From FEN-1219 sp963713355 (lineage in GTDB: Bacteria > Pseudomonadota > Gammaproteobacteria > Steroidobacterales > Rariloculaceae), in assembly GCA_963713355.1 (NCBI GenBank), contig CAVQLK010000001.1, forward strand, positions 62,001 to 126,000: a DNA stretch of 64,000 bases, given 5' to 3'. Positions 9,310-17,806 of the stretch are shown here, piece after piece (the first letter of the stretch is position 1; the number at the start of each line of letters is the position of its first letter). The notes beneath the pieces were generated by a model. The model saw only the letters and a list, made by a program, of their open reading frames with translations, was not told where the DNA came from and did not search any database. The translations under genes were made by a program, and so were the position numbers.

Positions 9310-9948
9310 TCAGGCTCCGTCGATATGGGCCAGTTTCGAGGTTTGGGACAGGCGGTAGAAGCGGCGCAGCTCGCGCTGTGCGGCCGCCTCGTCGTCGCGC
9401 GCAAGCGCCGGCTCGAGGCGCCTGCAATATTTCGCGGCATAGCGGTTCGCGCGGCGATAGCGCTCGCGCTCGTGCTCGGCGAGCTCGGCCGCGAGCGTCG
9501 GCGAATCGAATAGCCAGCCGTGCAAGCCGCTCGGCTCGCGGCCCGTCTGCTCGCGCAGCAGCATGCCCGTCGTCACGAACTTGTCGACCTCGGCCTGCAG
9601 CTCGAGCTCGAACAGCGAGACGTCCTTGTCGCGCGCGGCATTCCACGCGTAGTAGGTAAAGTGGCTGACGCCCTCGAGCGCCGACCAGAAGTCGGCGAGG
9701 TTGTCACCGTCGAGCTTCGTCAGCGGGTCGTGGCGGCCGAGGCGATCGAGCAGCGCGCGCTCGAGATACAGCGCGACGTCGGCCTCGCCGTCCGCCTCGG
9801 CGATCAGCAGCTTCTCGTCGACTTGGCGGCCGCCCGAATCGAGGCAGCGCGCGAGCTCCGGATCGGTGATCAGAAAATCGCTGACGGCGTAGCCGACTTC
9901 CAGCGCGTAGAGCTCGTGCAGCATCGCCTCGAGCTTGCGCAGCAGCAT
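9310..9948 (-). CDS. Conserved protein of unknown function (second gene of a pair)
   Basis: 212 aa, soluble, without signal peptide or membrane segment. It is strongly helical and charged, with aromatic motifs such as GVSHFTYYAWNAARDKDVS near residue 94 and ALARDDEAAAQRELRRFYRLS near the end. I do not recognise a catalytic motif. The ATG at 9948 lies 3 bases after the stop of the upstream gene 9952-10614, so the two are almost certainly co-translated and may act together. Composition matches the neighbours, giving no sign of recent transfer. The final product label should remain hypothetical. Confidence 0.75.
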   Translation of the reverse strand: MLLRKLEAMLHELYALEVGYAVSDFLITDPELARCLDSGGRQVDEKLLIAEADGEADVALYLERALLDRLGRHDPLTKLDGDNLADFWSALEGVSHFTYYAWNAARDKDVSLFELELQAEVDKFVTTGMLLREQTGREPSGLHGWLFDSPTLAAELAEHERERYRRANRYAAKYCRRLEPALARDDEAAAQRELRRFYRLSQTSKLAHIDGA

Positions 9949-9951
9949 GGA

Positions 9952-10614
9952 TCAGTGGCGCGTCGCCACGTTCAGCGTCGCGTTCGGCTCGAGACCCTGC
10001 TCGCGCAATAGGCGAGCCGCACGGCGGCTGCGTGTGCGCAGCCAGACCTCGTAGAGCCGCAGCACGTCGATCGCGGCAGCCTTGCCCGAGTCACGGATCT
10101 CGGCGAGCACGTCGACGAAATCGCGGAACTTCTCGGCGAGCTCCTCGAAGACCATGCCGAAGGCGCGCCCCTCGCGCGTGCCGCGGACGTTGTCCGATAA
10201 CCGGCCGTAGGCCGCGCCGCCCATGTCGATGTAGTAATCGATGTCGATGAGCTTGCGCGCGAACCCGTCGCCCAAGAAGCCCGCGACGAACAACGACGTG
10301 TCGCCGACGCGGCGCAATAACGCGTTGCGCGTTTCGCGATCCGGGCTATCGGCGGCGGCCGCGAGCAGCAGCGCCAGCGGCTGGAGCCCGGGACCAGGCC
10401 TGCCTTGGTCGTAGAGCGTCTCGTGCCGCGCGAACAGCGTCAGCAGGTTGACGACGTAGTAAGCCGTGTGATCGTCGGCCGCCACGCCTTGCTTTTCCAT
10501 GGCCGTGGCGACGGAGTCTTTGAAGAATTCTTGCAAGCTGGCGACAGCGTGTACTCGGCCCGTCGATGCGCGCAAAAAGGTCTCCCGCAACCTCGGCGTT
10601 GCGCTGCCGCACAC
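9952..10614 (-). CDS. Conserved protein of unknown function (first gene of a pair)
   Basis: 220 aa and soluble. The conserved-looking core begins at SLQEFFKDSVATAMEKQG (residue 25 on) and includes DHTAYYVVNLLTLFARHETLYD, VGDTSLFVAGFLGDGFARKL and DIDYYIDMGGAAYGRLSDNV, a pattern I associate with an uncharacterised gammaproteobacterial family. No catalytic signature is visible. The ATG at 10614 is the only ATG before this core; a TTG at about 10536 would be an alternative start. It forms an operon with 9310-9948. The segment from 10615 to 10678 should hold its promoter. Confidence 0.72.
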   Translation of the reverse strand: MCGSATPRLRETFLRASTGRVHAVASLQEFFKDSVATAMEKQGVAADDHTAYYVVNLLTLFARHETLYDQGRPGPGLQPLALLLAAAADSPDRETRNALLRRVGDTSLFVAGFLGDGFARKLIDIDYYIDMGGAAYGRLSDNVRGTREGRAFGMVFEELAEKFRDFVDVLAEIRDSGKAAAIDVLRLYEVWLRTRSRRAARLLREQGLEPNATLNVATRH

Positions 10615-10678
10615 GACGGCAGAGCGTGCCGCTTGGGTTCGAGTATAGAGTCGATTGGCGGAGAATCTGCAAACGGCT

Positions 10679-11137
10679 TCACGTTTCTTCGGCTTGCGCC
10701 ACTCGCGCCTCCAGCGCGCCGAGCATTCGCGCGCAGTGGCCGTGAATCCGCTCGTTCCAGTGTCGGCGGCGCAACACTGCCGCGCCGTTCAGGGAGTAGC
10801 GCGCATCGAGCAGCACGCAGGCGCCATCGTCCTTGGGCTCGATGCGCCAGTGCAGGCGCAGGCTCACGCAGCAGGGCGGGTCGAGCAGTGTTTCTTGCAG
10901 CGTGATCGAGACGGGACGTGAGAGAGCGAGCACCTTGCCGCGGCGCAAGACCTTGCCGCGCTGTTGCTCGTAGCGGCAGCCCGCGTGCGGAACCATCGAG
11001 TCGGGCGCGAGCGCGCTGCCGCCCCAGCGGCCTCTCGCGGCGACGTCGACGAGGGCCGTGAACGCCTCCGTCAACGCGCACCCGAGCTGGGTCTCATGGC
11101 GTTGCTTGAGCACGGTCGTCCTCCTTGCCTCGTCCAA
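10679..11137 (-). CDS. SRPBCC-like small protein
   Basis: 152 aa without signal peptide. The order of predicted elements fits a START/SRPBCC helix-grip fold: an N-terminal helix (AFTALVDVAARGRWGG), strands around CRYEQQRGKVLRRGKVLALS, SITLQETLLDPPCCVSLRLHWRIEP and GACVLLDARYSLNG, and a long C-terminal helix containing HGHCARMLGALEARVAQAEE. Such proteins bind hydrophobic ligands or act as cyclases, but no ligand can be named. It sits alone between the unknown pair and the quinone reductase gene. The family call rests on pattern and is tentative. Confidence 0.68.
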   Translation of the reverse strand: MDEARRTTVLKQRHETQLGCALTEAFTALVDVAARGRWGGSALAPDSMVPHAGCRYEQQRGKVLRRGKVLALSRPVSITLQETLLDPPCCVSLRLHWRIEPKDDGACVLLDARYSLNGAAVLRRRHWNERIHGHCARMLGALEARVAQAEET

Positions 11138-11207
11138 GGACGAACGCTAATCCGCGTCGCGGCGGCCCGCGATACGCGAATCCCGCCGAAACGCGCGGAA
11201 TCGCGCG

Positions 11208-12179
11208 CTAAGGAATCAGGACGGTGCAGCCCGTCGTCTTGCGCGCCTCGAGGTCGCGGTGCGCCTGCGCCGCGTCGCGAAGCGCGTAGGTCTGGTTGAC
11301 GGCGATCTCGACTCGCCCTTGCTCGACGAGCGCGAACAGCTCGGCCGTACCGGCGTCGAGCGAGGCGCGATTGCCGATGAAGTCGTAGAGCGTGGGACGC
11401 GTGACGTACAAGGAGCCGCGCCTCGTGAGCTCGTGCAGCCCGAACGGCTCGACCTTGCCCGACGAGTTGCCGAAGCTCACGAGCATGCCGTGCGGGCGCA
11501 GGCAATCGAGCGACTGGTAGAACGTCGTGCGACCGACGGAGTCGTAGACGACGGGGACGCCGCCGCCCGAGAGCTCGCGGACGCGGGCCGCAATGTCGTC
11601 GCCGTCGAGCAGCACGTGCTCGCAGCCCGCGCGAAGCGCGAGCTCGCGTTTGGCCGCCGTGCCAACGACGCCGATGACGCGCGCGCCGAGCTCGCGGGCC
11701 CATTGCGCCGCGATGAGCCCGACTCCGCCGGCCGCCGCGTACAGCAGGACCCAGTCGCCCCGAGCGACCTCGAAGCTGCGCTTCAGCAGATACCAGGCCG
11801 TGAGGCCCTTCAGCATCATCGCGGCACCGGTCTCGACGGCGATGCCCAGCGGCAGTTTCACGAGCCAGCGCGCGTCGATGACGCGCTCGTCGGCGTATGA
11901 GCCGAGCGGGGCCGGCGCCGTGTAGGCGACACGGTCGCCGGGGGCTACGTGCGTGACGCCCGAGCCGACGGCCGTCACGACGCCGGCACCTTCGCCGCCG
12001 AGGCCGCTCGGCAGCGTCAGCGGATACAGCCCTGTCCGGTGATAGACGTCGATGAAGTTGAGGCCGATCGCCTGATGAGCGACGCGCGCTTCGCCCTCGG
12101 CCGGCTCGCCGAGCTCGACATCCCGGTAGTCGAGCACTTCGGGCCCACCGAACGAGTCGAAGCGGATCGCTCGCGTCAT
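11208..12179 (-). CDS. qor: NADPH:quinone oxidoreductase (zeta-crystallin type)
   Basis: Medium-chain dehydrogenase/reductase of 323 aa without the structural or catalytic zinc cysteine cluster, the typical form of QOR. The N-terminal catalytic domain contains IGLNFIDVYHRTGLYPL near residue 40 and the GLGGEGAGVV segment. The nucleotide-binding fold has AAAGGVGLIAAQWAR near residue 150, an AxxGGVG dinucleotide motif favouring NADPH. The family sequence KGLTAWYLL precedes it. The product is likely cytosolic and reduces quinones by one electron. It is divergent from the flavoprotein at 12238 with a 58-bp intergenic region. Confidence 0.9.
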   Translation of the reverse strand: MTRAIRFDSFGGPEVLDYRDVELGEPAEGEARVAHQAIGLNFIDVYHRTGLYPLTLPSGLGGEGAGVVTAVGSGVTHVAPGDRVAYTAPAPLGSYADERVIDARWLVKLPLGIAVETGAAMMLKGLTAWYLLKRSFEVARGDWVLLYAAAGGVGLIAAQWARELGARVIGVVGTAAKRELALRAGCEHVLLDGDDIAARVRELSGGGVPVVYDSVGRTTFYQSLDCLRPHGMLVSFGNSSGKVEPFGLHELTRRGSLYVTRPTLYDFIGNRASLDAGTAELFALVEQGRVEIAVNQTYALRDAAQAHRDLEARKTTGCTVLIP

Positions 12180-12237
12180 GTCGTCGAAATCTCGTGCGCT
12201 GTTAGAATCGCGGCCCCGTTTCGGAATATAGCATTCG

Positions 12238-13449
12238 ATGAGCGAGCATCTCGTGATCGTCGGCGGCGGTCAGGCCGCGGCGCAAGCCGTTCAATCGCTG
12301 CGGCAGCAGAGCTTCGTGGGACCGATCACGCTGCTTGGCGAGGAACCGTTTCCGCCTTATCAACGCCCGCCGCTCTCGAAGAAGTACTTCGCGGGCGAGC
12401 TCGCGCGCGAGCGGCTGCTGCTGCGGCCCGCGACGTTCTATGCAGAGAAAAACGTGGCGCTCGAGCAAGGCGCGCGCGTCGAGGAGATCGAGCCCGCGGC
12501 ACACCGCGTGCGATTGCGCGACGGACGCACGCTCGCCTACGACCGCCTGCTCCTAGCGACGGGCAGCCGAGCGCGCTCATTCGCCGTGCCGGGCACGGAT
12601 CTGCGCGGCGTGCACTACCTGCGCACGATCGCCGACGTCGACGCCATCACGGCTTCGCTGGCGCCCGGGTCACGCGTGCTGTTGGTCGGTGCCGGCTACA
12701 TCGGCCTAGAGGTCGCGGCCGTCGCGCGCCAGCGCGGCTTCGACGTCACCGTCCTGGAAGCGGCCGACCGAGTCATGTCGCGCACGGTCAGCGTCGAGGT
12801 GTCGGCGTTCTACGAGGCGTGTCATCGCGCCGCCGGTGTCGCGATCCACTGCGGCGCCGTCGTCAAAGCGCTGCACGGCACGGCGCGTGTGACGCGCGTC
12901 GAGACGGTGGACGGCCGCACGTTCGACTGCGACATCGTGATCATAGGTATCGGGATCGTGCCGAACGTCGAGCTCGCGGCGAGCGCGGGGCTTCAATGCG
13001 ACGACGGCATCGTCGTCGACGAGCTCGCGCGGACAGCCGATCCGCATATTGTCGCGGCCGGCGACTGCACGAACCACCCGCACCCGCTGCTCGAGCGGCG
13101 CGTGCGGCTCGAATCGGTGCCAAACGCGATTCACCAGGCCAAAGTCGCCGCCGCGACGCTGCTCGGCGCACCGATGCCGTATTCCGAGGTGCCGTGGTTC
13201 TGGTCGGATCAGTACGACTTGAAGCTGCAGATCGCGGGGCTATCGACGGGCTACGACGAGGTCGTCGTGCGCGGCGACCCCGCTGCGCGCAGCTTCGCGG
13301 CGTTCTACTTGCGCGAGGGTCAGCTGCTCGCCGTCGATGCAGTCAACAGTCCACGAGAGTTCATCGCGGGAAAGAAGCTCGTCGCGAATCGGGCGCACAT
13401 CGCGCCGGACGTGCTGCGTGACGCAAGCGTGGACTTGACGCCGCTCTGA
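12238..13449 (+). CDS. FAD-dependent ferredoxin reductase-like oxidoreductase
   Basis: 403 aa pyridine nucleotide-disulfide oxidoreductase fold of the rhodocoxin/putidaredoxin reductase branch. It begins with the FAD site VIVGGGQAAAQAVQSLRQ, carries PYQRPPLSKKY near residue 42, an NAD site VGAGYIGLEVAAVARQRGFDV near 143, the second FAD motif TADPHIVAAGDCTNHP near 265 and a C-terminal WFWSDQYDLKLQIAG segment diagnostic of the reductase family. It has no redox-active CxxxxC pair. It would pass electrons from NAD(P)H to a ferredoxin, but no ferredoxin or P450 gene is in the window, so the partner is unknown. A TAGAAT box at 12203-12208 could be its -10. Confidence 0.88.
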   Translation: MSEHLVIVGGGQAAAQAVQSLRQQSFVGPITLLGEEPFPPYQRPPLSKKYFAGELARERLLLRPATFYAEKNVALEQGARVEEIEPAAHRVRLRDGRTLAYDRLLLATGSRARSFAVPGTDLRGVHYLRTIADVDAITASLAPGSRVLLVGAGYIGLEVAAVARQRGFDVTVLEAADRVMSRTVSVEVSAFYEACHRAAGVAIHCGAVVKALHGTARVTRVETVDGRTFDCDIVIIGIGIVPNVELAASAGLQCDDGIVVDELARTADPHIVAAGDCTNHPHPLLERRVRLESVPNAIHQAKVAAATLLGAPMPYSEVPWFWSDQYDLKLQIAGLSTGYDEVVVRGDPAARSFAAFYLREGQLLAVDAVNSPREFIAGKKLVANRAHIAPDVLRDASVDLTPL

Positions 13450-13452
13450 GCG

Positions 13453-14127
13453 CTACTGCGCCGCGACTTGCGGGCCAGGCAGGTTCAGATGCAGCTCGCC
13501 CTTCGCGAGTGCGACATCGCGCTCGGGATCGAGCGCCGTGACCTCGTAGCGCTCGACGGCGCTGCCCTCGCTGCCGCGATAGAGGCCCGTGACGCCGACG
13601 ACGCGGCCGCTGTCGTCCGCACTGGGACCGACCGTGGGCCAGTACTCGGCAGGGCCGTTCCAAGGCCGGTCGAGATACCACACCGGCACGAGCGTTTCCT
13701 TCAAGAACGGCCAGGCGTTCGAGTCGGCCTCGACGAACAGCGTGCCCTCGCCGGGCACCGTGACGAGCCAGTGGTCGCTAACGAGCACGCCGCGCAGCAA
13801 GAGATCGGTGTCCGCCGACGTCGACAATAGTCGGCTCGCGAGCGCCGCCGGTTGATTCGAGCCGTCGTTCAGCACGAGCGCGAGAACGGCCGAGCGAGCG
13901 ATGGTCTCCTCCCAGAGGCTATCGTCGCCCGTGTCTTGGCCGAAGAGGCTCGCATCCTCGCCGATCGCGAACTCGAGGACGTGGTCCGGCAAGGAATAGC
14001 GCAGCACGCGATCCGTCGGATTCGGCATCGGCGCCGACTGTGCGGCAAGCGGGTTGAAAAAGAGGACCACGCCCGCGGCGGCTGCGCCGAGGACGAGACC
14101 GACGATCGCTACGAACAAGTATTTCAT
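13453..14127 (-). CDS. Secreted or membrane-anchored protein of unknown function
   Basis: 224 aa from the ATG at 14127. It opens with a hydrophobic signal/anchor (MKYLFVAIVGLVLGAAAAGV) followed by a mature domain with many strands; WYLDRPWNGPAEYWPTVG near residue 165 and a late DDSGRVVGVTGLYRG segment are its most distinctive parts. I do not recognise the family. The start codon overlaps the stop of the upstream gene (ATGA). Both proteins end with a similar acidic-Gly-Arg-Val-x-Gly turn, so they could be distant paralogues or partners in the envelope. The longer open frame upstream lacks a signal peptide and was not used. Confidence 0.75.
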   Translation of the reverse strand: MKYLFVAIVGLVLGAAAAGVVLFFNPLAAQSAPMPNPTDRVLRYSLPDHVLEFAIGEDASLFGQDTGDDSLWEETIARSAVLALVLNDGSNQPAALASRLLSTSADTDLLLRGVLVSDHWLVTVPGEGTLFVEADSNAWPFLKETLVPVWYLDRPWNGPAEYWPTVGPSADDSGRVVGVTGLYRGSEGSAVERYEVTALDPERDVALAKGELHLNLPGPQVAAQ

Positions 14128-14762
14128 TGCGGCCGACTCGTGATGGTGCCGAGCTCGATGGTGCCGCTGACTCGGCCCGCCTCGTCGACGGCGGCGATGG
14201 TCCACGTTTCGCTATAGCTGCCCGCGAGCCCCTCGAACTCACCGGAGCCTGCGACGACGGCACCGTCGTCTTCGAGCATCGGGACGGCGACTTGACCGGC
14301 CCACTCCCTGCCGGCGCTGTAGCCGCCCTCGCGCAGCGCGCTCTCGAGTGCCCCGCGCGCTTCGCCCGGTGCGCTCAAGACGAGCGCCCCGCGGCTCGGA
14401 ATCAAGATCGCCCAGGTCGTCGATGGGCCTGCGCCGCTGCCGTTCCAATGACGCGCCGCGACGCCGATGACGCTGCCCGCGGAGTCGCGGACCTTGAAGT
14501 GCTCGACGAGCAGCGGCTCGGCTAGGAACTGGGCCGGGAGCAACATTGCGCCGCCGGCACCGCGCACGCCGCCGGCCTCGCCGTCGGTCGCCGCGATCCG
14601 ATCCGCCGGCAGGCGGATCAGGAACTGCTCGGCTCGGCCGCCGTTGGCGACGACCGAAGTGTGCGACGGCAGCCTTGCATGCTGCAGCCACGGCGCGAAA
14701 TGAGCGCCGGCGAGCGTGCCGCCGAAGCCCATGCTCAACGCGAGTAGGAAAACCGTCTTCAT
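14124..14762 (-). CDS. Exported protein of unknown function
   Basis: 212 aa from the ATG at 14762, where a signal sequence starts (MKTVFLLALSMGFGGTLAGA); a TTG six codons upstream is a possible but weaker start. The mature part has a conserved-looking AVARHW-like segment (GVAARHWNGSGAGPSTTWAI), Gly-rich loops and a C-terminal beta region ending VSGTIELGTITSRPQ. No enzymatic motif was found. It is the first gene of a two-gene operon with 13453-14127, whose start it overlaps. Both products should leave the cytoplasm, so a joint envelope role is likely but undefined. Confidence 0.75.
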   Translation of the reverse strand: MKTVFLLALSMGFGGTLAGAHFAPWLQHARLPSHTSVVANGGRAEQFLIRLPADRIAATDGEAGGVRGAGGAMLLPAQFLAEPLLVEHFKVRDSAGSVIGVAARHWNGSGAGPSTTWAILIPSRGALVLSAPGEARGALESALREGGYSAGREWAGQVAVPMLEDDGAVVAGSGEFEGLAGSYSETWTIAAVDEAGRVSGTIELGTITSRPQ

Positions 14763-14829
14763 GCCCGTCTCGAGTGGCAAAGGTGCCAGTATCCGGGCGG
14801 GAAGCCCCTGGCGCGGTTAACGGAATCAC

Positions 14830-14859
14830 AAAAAAGGCGCCGCGTCGATTGCCGGCGCC
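14830..14859 (-). terminator. Rho-independent terminator of gshA
   Basis: On the minus strand a 7-bp GC-only stem (GGCGCCG at 14853-14859 as read on +, partner at 14836-14842) closes a 10-nt loop and is followed by six consecutive U residues (A run at 14830-14835 on +). The stem begins in the gshA stop codon, so transcription ends immediately after the gene. Confidence 0.8.
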
Positions 14860-16457
14860 TACGTCTCGGCGAAATAGTCCTGCAAGTAGCTCGCGAACGG
14901 CTGTCGATCTCGGCTGGCCAAGGCCGCGGCGTCATGGAGCGAGCGGCGGGCCGTCTCCGCAAGCGCCTCCTCGCGGGGGGCACCGAGCGCGAAGTCGCGA
15001 AAGTACGCCGCGTGAGTGCGCGCCAGCGAAAGCGTGTACTCGAAAAAGCCGGCTTGCTCGCTGCGCAATGCCGCCAGCAAGGCCGCGGACGGTGTCCGTT
15101 CCGGATCGCGTAGCGCCTCTGCCGCGGCGTCGACGGCCGCCAAGTAACCCTCGGCGCCGGCGTCGAGTAGCTCGGCGATCTCGCGGATGCCGGCAATGAG
15201 CTCGAGCCCGCGGTCGCGCAAGGGCCGCTCGCGCCCTCCCTCGACGAGCACGAGGCCCGGCCGCCGGCCTTCGCGCGCGACGCGCAGATCGCGCGCATCG
15301 ATCTCGGCTTGCTCGGACTCCGAGATCGGCGGGCTTTCGGTCAACAGGCAGTAGATCAGGAGCGCCTCGATGAAACGCAGCTCGTTTTGGTTCATGCCGA
15401 CGGGATCGGCGCTGCTCAAGTCGAGCGTTCGGACCTCGACGTAATCGACACCGTCTTTCGCGAGGGCAATCAGCGGCCGCGACTTGCTCGCCTTGCTCGG
15501 CTTCGGCCGGATCGTGCTGTAGTACTCGTTCTCGATCTGCAAGATGTTCGCGTTGAGCTGCCGATACTCGCCGTCGACGACGATGCCGATCGCCGCGTAG
15601 CGCGGCTCCTCGGTCGTCACCGCGCTGCGAATGCCCGCGAGGTACTCGGCCAGTGAATTCGCGCGGATGCTCAGGCGCCCTTGCGTTTTGTTGCGGTAAC
15701 CGAGGTCGCTCATGCGCAGCGAGGTCGCATAGGGCGCATACCACGTTGTTGAATCAAGCTCGCTGAGAAGCTCATGACCGTCCGGCCGAAACGAGCGGCA
15801 CAGCGCCGGCGAGGCACCCGTGAGGTAGGTCACGAGCCACGCGCAGCGGCGATAGTTGCGCACGAGCCCCATGAGCTCCGCCGAGCGGAACTCCGTAAGC
15901 GGCTCGGAACGCTCCGCGAAAGCTCGGTACTCCGGCCACAGCGCCGCCGGCAACGAATAATTGAAATGCACGCCGGCGATCGCTTGCATCGCGCGCCCAT
16001 AGCGGTGGCCGAGGCCGCGGCGATAGACCGTTTTCATTTGGCCGAGGTTAGAGGGGCCGTAGTAGGCGATCGGGATCTCGTCGTCGGCCGGCAGCTCGCA
16101 CGGCATGCTGGCGGGCCACAGCAGCTCGCCGCCGAGGCGCCGCTGAATGAACGCGTGCACGTCGCAGAGGAACTGCAGCGTCTCCCATTGGGTTCGCTGC
16201 GGCGGCGTCACGAGCTCGGGCAACGCCTCCGAATAGTCGGTCGTGATGTAAGGATGAGTCAGCGCCGCTCCGAGCGCCGCGGGATGCGGCGACCGCGACA
16301 AGCTGCCGTCCTCGCTTACGCGCAGGCTCTCTTTTTCTACGCCGCGTAAGCCCCGGCTAATGAGCGCCGCTCGGCCGCCATCGCGCAGCCACTTCAGGCG
16401 TGCCGCGAACGGCCCGCCAGCGCCAGGAAATGGAGGGGACGGGCTCAAGCTCGACAC
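14859..16457 (-). CDS. gshA: Glutamate-cysteine ligase (proteobacterial type)
   Basis: Joins glutamate and cysteine by ATP, the first and limiting step of glutathione synthesis. The sequence RGLRGVEKESLRV near residue 30 is the glutamate/ATP site of E. coli-type GshA, followed by HPYITTDYSEALPELVTPP and GVHFNYSLP, all family hallmarks. A non-ATG start is needed: a TATAAT -10 box lies at 16482-16487, so transcription begins near 16475 and the upstream ATG at 16673 cannot be used. I take the GTG at 16457, giving 532 aa, close to the E. coli length; a TTG at 16448 is the alternative. It is divergent from the DUF2845 gene. Confidence 0.88.
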   Translation of the reverse strand: MSSLSPSPPFPGAGGPFAARLKWLRDGGRAALISRGLRGVEKESLRVSEDGSLSRSPHPAALGAALTHPYITTDYSEALPELVTPPQRTQWETLQFLCDVHAFIQRRLGGELLWPASMPCELPADDEIPIAYYGPSNLGQMKTVYRRGLGHRYGRAMQAIAGVHFNYSLPAALWPEYRAFAERSEPLTEFRSAELMGLVRNYRRCAWLVTYLTGASPALCRSFRPDGHELLSELDSTTWYAPYATSLRMSDLGYRNKTQGRLSIRANSLAEYLAGIRSAVTTEEPRYAAIGIVVDGEYRQLNANILQIENEYYSTIRPKPSKASKSRPLIALAKDGVDYVEVRTLDLSSADPVGMNQNELRFIEALLIYCLLTESPPISESEQAEIDARDLRVAREGRRPGLVLVEGGRERPLRDRGLELIAGIREIAELLDAGAEGYLAAVDAAAEALRDPERTPSAALLAALRSEQAGFFEYTLSLARTHAAYFRDFALGAPREEALAETARRSLHDAAALASRDRQPFASYLQDYFAET

Positions 16458-16481
16458 GCCGTGAAGATCTGCGGTGCGGAC

Positions 16482-16487
16482 ATTATA
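16482..16487 (-). promoter_or_regulatory. -10 element of gshA promoter
   Basis: Perfect TATAAT on the minus strand, preceded by GCC and placed about 25 bases before the GTG start of gshA. No strong -35 hexamer is visible 17 bases upstream. Its position fixes the gshA start downstream of the longest open frame. Confidence 0.6.
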
Positions 16488-16575
16488 GGCTGCGCGATTG
16501 CCGTTTGAGCCGATTCGGCGTAGGTTCGATGCGAGCCGCAACGCTCGAACAGCCTTCGTGGAGAGGGCTCCCGCG

Positions 16576-16905
16576 ATGCCTTCGAAAACGGTTCGCGCCA
16601 TGACCGCCTTCGTCCTGCTGCTCGCGGCCGCCGCACCTGCGCACGCGTTTCGCTGCGGGTCGCGGATCATCACGACGGGCGATCACGCAGAAAAGATCTT
16701 GCGCTACTGCGGCGAGCCCACGTCCGTTCAGTCGCGGGTCGTACACCTACCTTACGTCCGCGATTGGCGCCCCTATCCGGGGTTCATAGAAGAGGTCGTT
16801 GTCGAGGAATGGGTCTTCAATCTCGGCCCGCAGCACCTGATGCGCAGCGTGCGGCTCGAGAACGGCTTCGTCGCGGAGATCAAAAGCCTCCGCTACGGCT
16901 ACTGA
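16576..16905 (+). CDS. DUF2845 domain secreted protein
   Basis: 109 aa from the ATG at 16576. A cleavable signal peptide (VRAMTAFVLLLAAAAPAHA) leads to a mature domain starting FRCGSRIITTGDHAEKILRYCGEPT, with two Cys that could form a disulfide, then EEWVFNLGPQHLMRSVRLENG. This is the pattern of DUF2845, a small periplasmic family related in fold to SmpA/OmlA-like domains. An ATG at 16600 is an alternative start; ATG codons further upstream would destroy the signal peptide. Its 3' end overlaps the convergent small gene 16880-17182 by 26 bases. Function unknown. Confidence 0.8.
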   Translation: MPSKTVRAMTAFVLLLAAAAPAHAFRCGSRIITTGDHAEKILRYCGEPTSVQSRVVHLPYVRDWRPYPGFIEEVVVEEWVFNLGPQHLMRSVRLENGFVAEIKSLRYGY

Positions 16906-17182
16906 CGTCTTCGGGCGCCGAACGCAGCAGCGGCACTTGCTCCATCTCGTAACCGATCACTTCGTGGGTGTAGGGGTCGTGAATCGGCTTGCCGCGGCGG
17001 AAGCACCCTGTCGTGCGGGCGGTTTTCTCGAACTCCTCCTCCGACGCCACGGGCTCGAGCGCAACACGGCCGTCGGGCCGGCGGACGAGGCATTGCGCCC
17101 CTCGGCCGAGCTGGCCCGCGCGCCAGCGCCGCTCGTTCGCCTCGCCGAGCACCAGCGCAATGATCTCAACCGTGTCGTCCAT
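16880..17182 (-). CDS. Small hypothetical protein
   Basis: 100 aa with no signal or membrane segment. It contains RRPDGRVALEPVASEEEFEKT and a C-terminal GKPIHDPYTHEVIGYEMEQVPL segment that looks like a conserved small-domain motif. The ATG at 17182 has GGGGAC about 6 bases upstream. It ends inside the convergent DUF2845 gene, overlapping it by 26 bases. I do not recognise the family; the codon usage is consistent with coding but confidence is moderate. Confidence 0.6.
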   Translation of the reverse strand: MDDTVEIIALVLGEANERRWRAGQLGRGAQCLVRRPDGRVALEPVASEEEFEKTARTTGCFRRGKPIHDPYTHEVIGYEMEQVPLLRSAPEDVSSRSGGF

Positions 17183-17409
17183 CGTCAGTCCCCGCCGTTC
17201 CCGGTCACTGCGGGAACTGCAAGCAAGCGGCGTGCCAATAGGGCCGCCGTTAAGTGAAACAACCGCTTACGAAGTGCGCGTGTGAGCGCGGTCACAGCCG
17301 TCTTACGACAAATTTTGCCACTTCGCGCCCGATCGTCGCCGCGTGACCTGGTTCCCACGCAACTTCCCGAGTTCGGCTACCTTGGCTGCCTGCCCCGCGG
17401 AGACACTCG

Positions 17410-17799
17410 ATGCTGAAGCTCAAGCGACGAATCCAAGACAGCAATGGCCCGACGACGTACGTCGCCGCTTCGACGAGCATCGTCGGAACGATCACAGGCA
17501 AAGGCGCTTACGTATTCTGCGGCAGCGTCGAAGGCGACTGCGATATCGACGGTCCGCTGACTCTGGCCGAAGGCGGACACTGGAAAGGAATGTTGAAAGC
17601 CACGGACATCATCGTGGCGGGCGTCGTCGAAGGCGATGTCATCGCAGCGCAGCGCGTGGAGATCCTGGGCAGCGCCCGAGTCACGGGCAGCCTGTCCGGT
17701 AACGCGATCGCCGTCGCCGAGGGCGCCATCATCGCCGGCGAGATCAAGGTGATGAGCGGCGCGCCGCCGACGACGTTCCTCGAGAAGCGGCAGGCTTGA
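17410..17799 (+). CDS. Bactofilin (polymer-forming cytoskeletal protein)
   Basis: 129 aa bactofilin fold: a short unstructured N-terminus, then a right-handed beta-helix in which Gly/Val/Ile residues recur about every 6 positions (TSIVGTITGKGAYVFCGSVEGD through SGNAIAVAEGAIIAGEIKV). Bactofilins polymerise without nucleotide and scaffold cell-shape or cell-wall enzymes. Length and single-domain structure match. The M23 peptidase often linked to bactofilins is not adjacent; the next gene is a convergent YheT-type hydrolase. Confidence 0.9.
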   Translation: MLKLKRRIQDSNGPTTYVAASTSIVGTITGKGAYVFCGSVEGDCDIDGPLTLAEGGHWKGMLKATDIIVAGVVEGDVIAAQRVEILGSARVTGSLSGNAIAVAEGAIIAGEIKVMSGAPPTTFLEKRQA

Positions 17800-17806
17800 G
17801 GCGCGG

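Noticed and set aside
16458..16673. Upstream extension of gshA
   Set aside because: It contains the -10 promoter box and overlaps the divergent DUF2845 gene.
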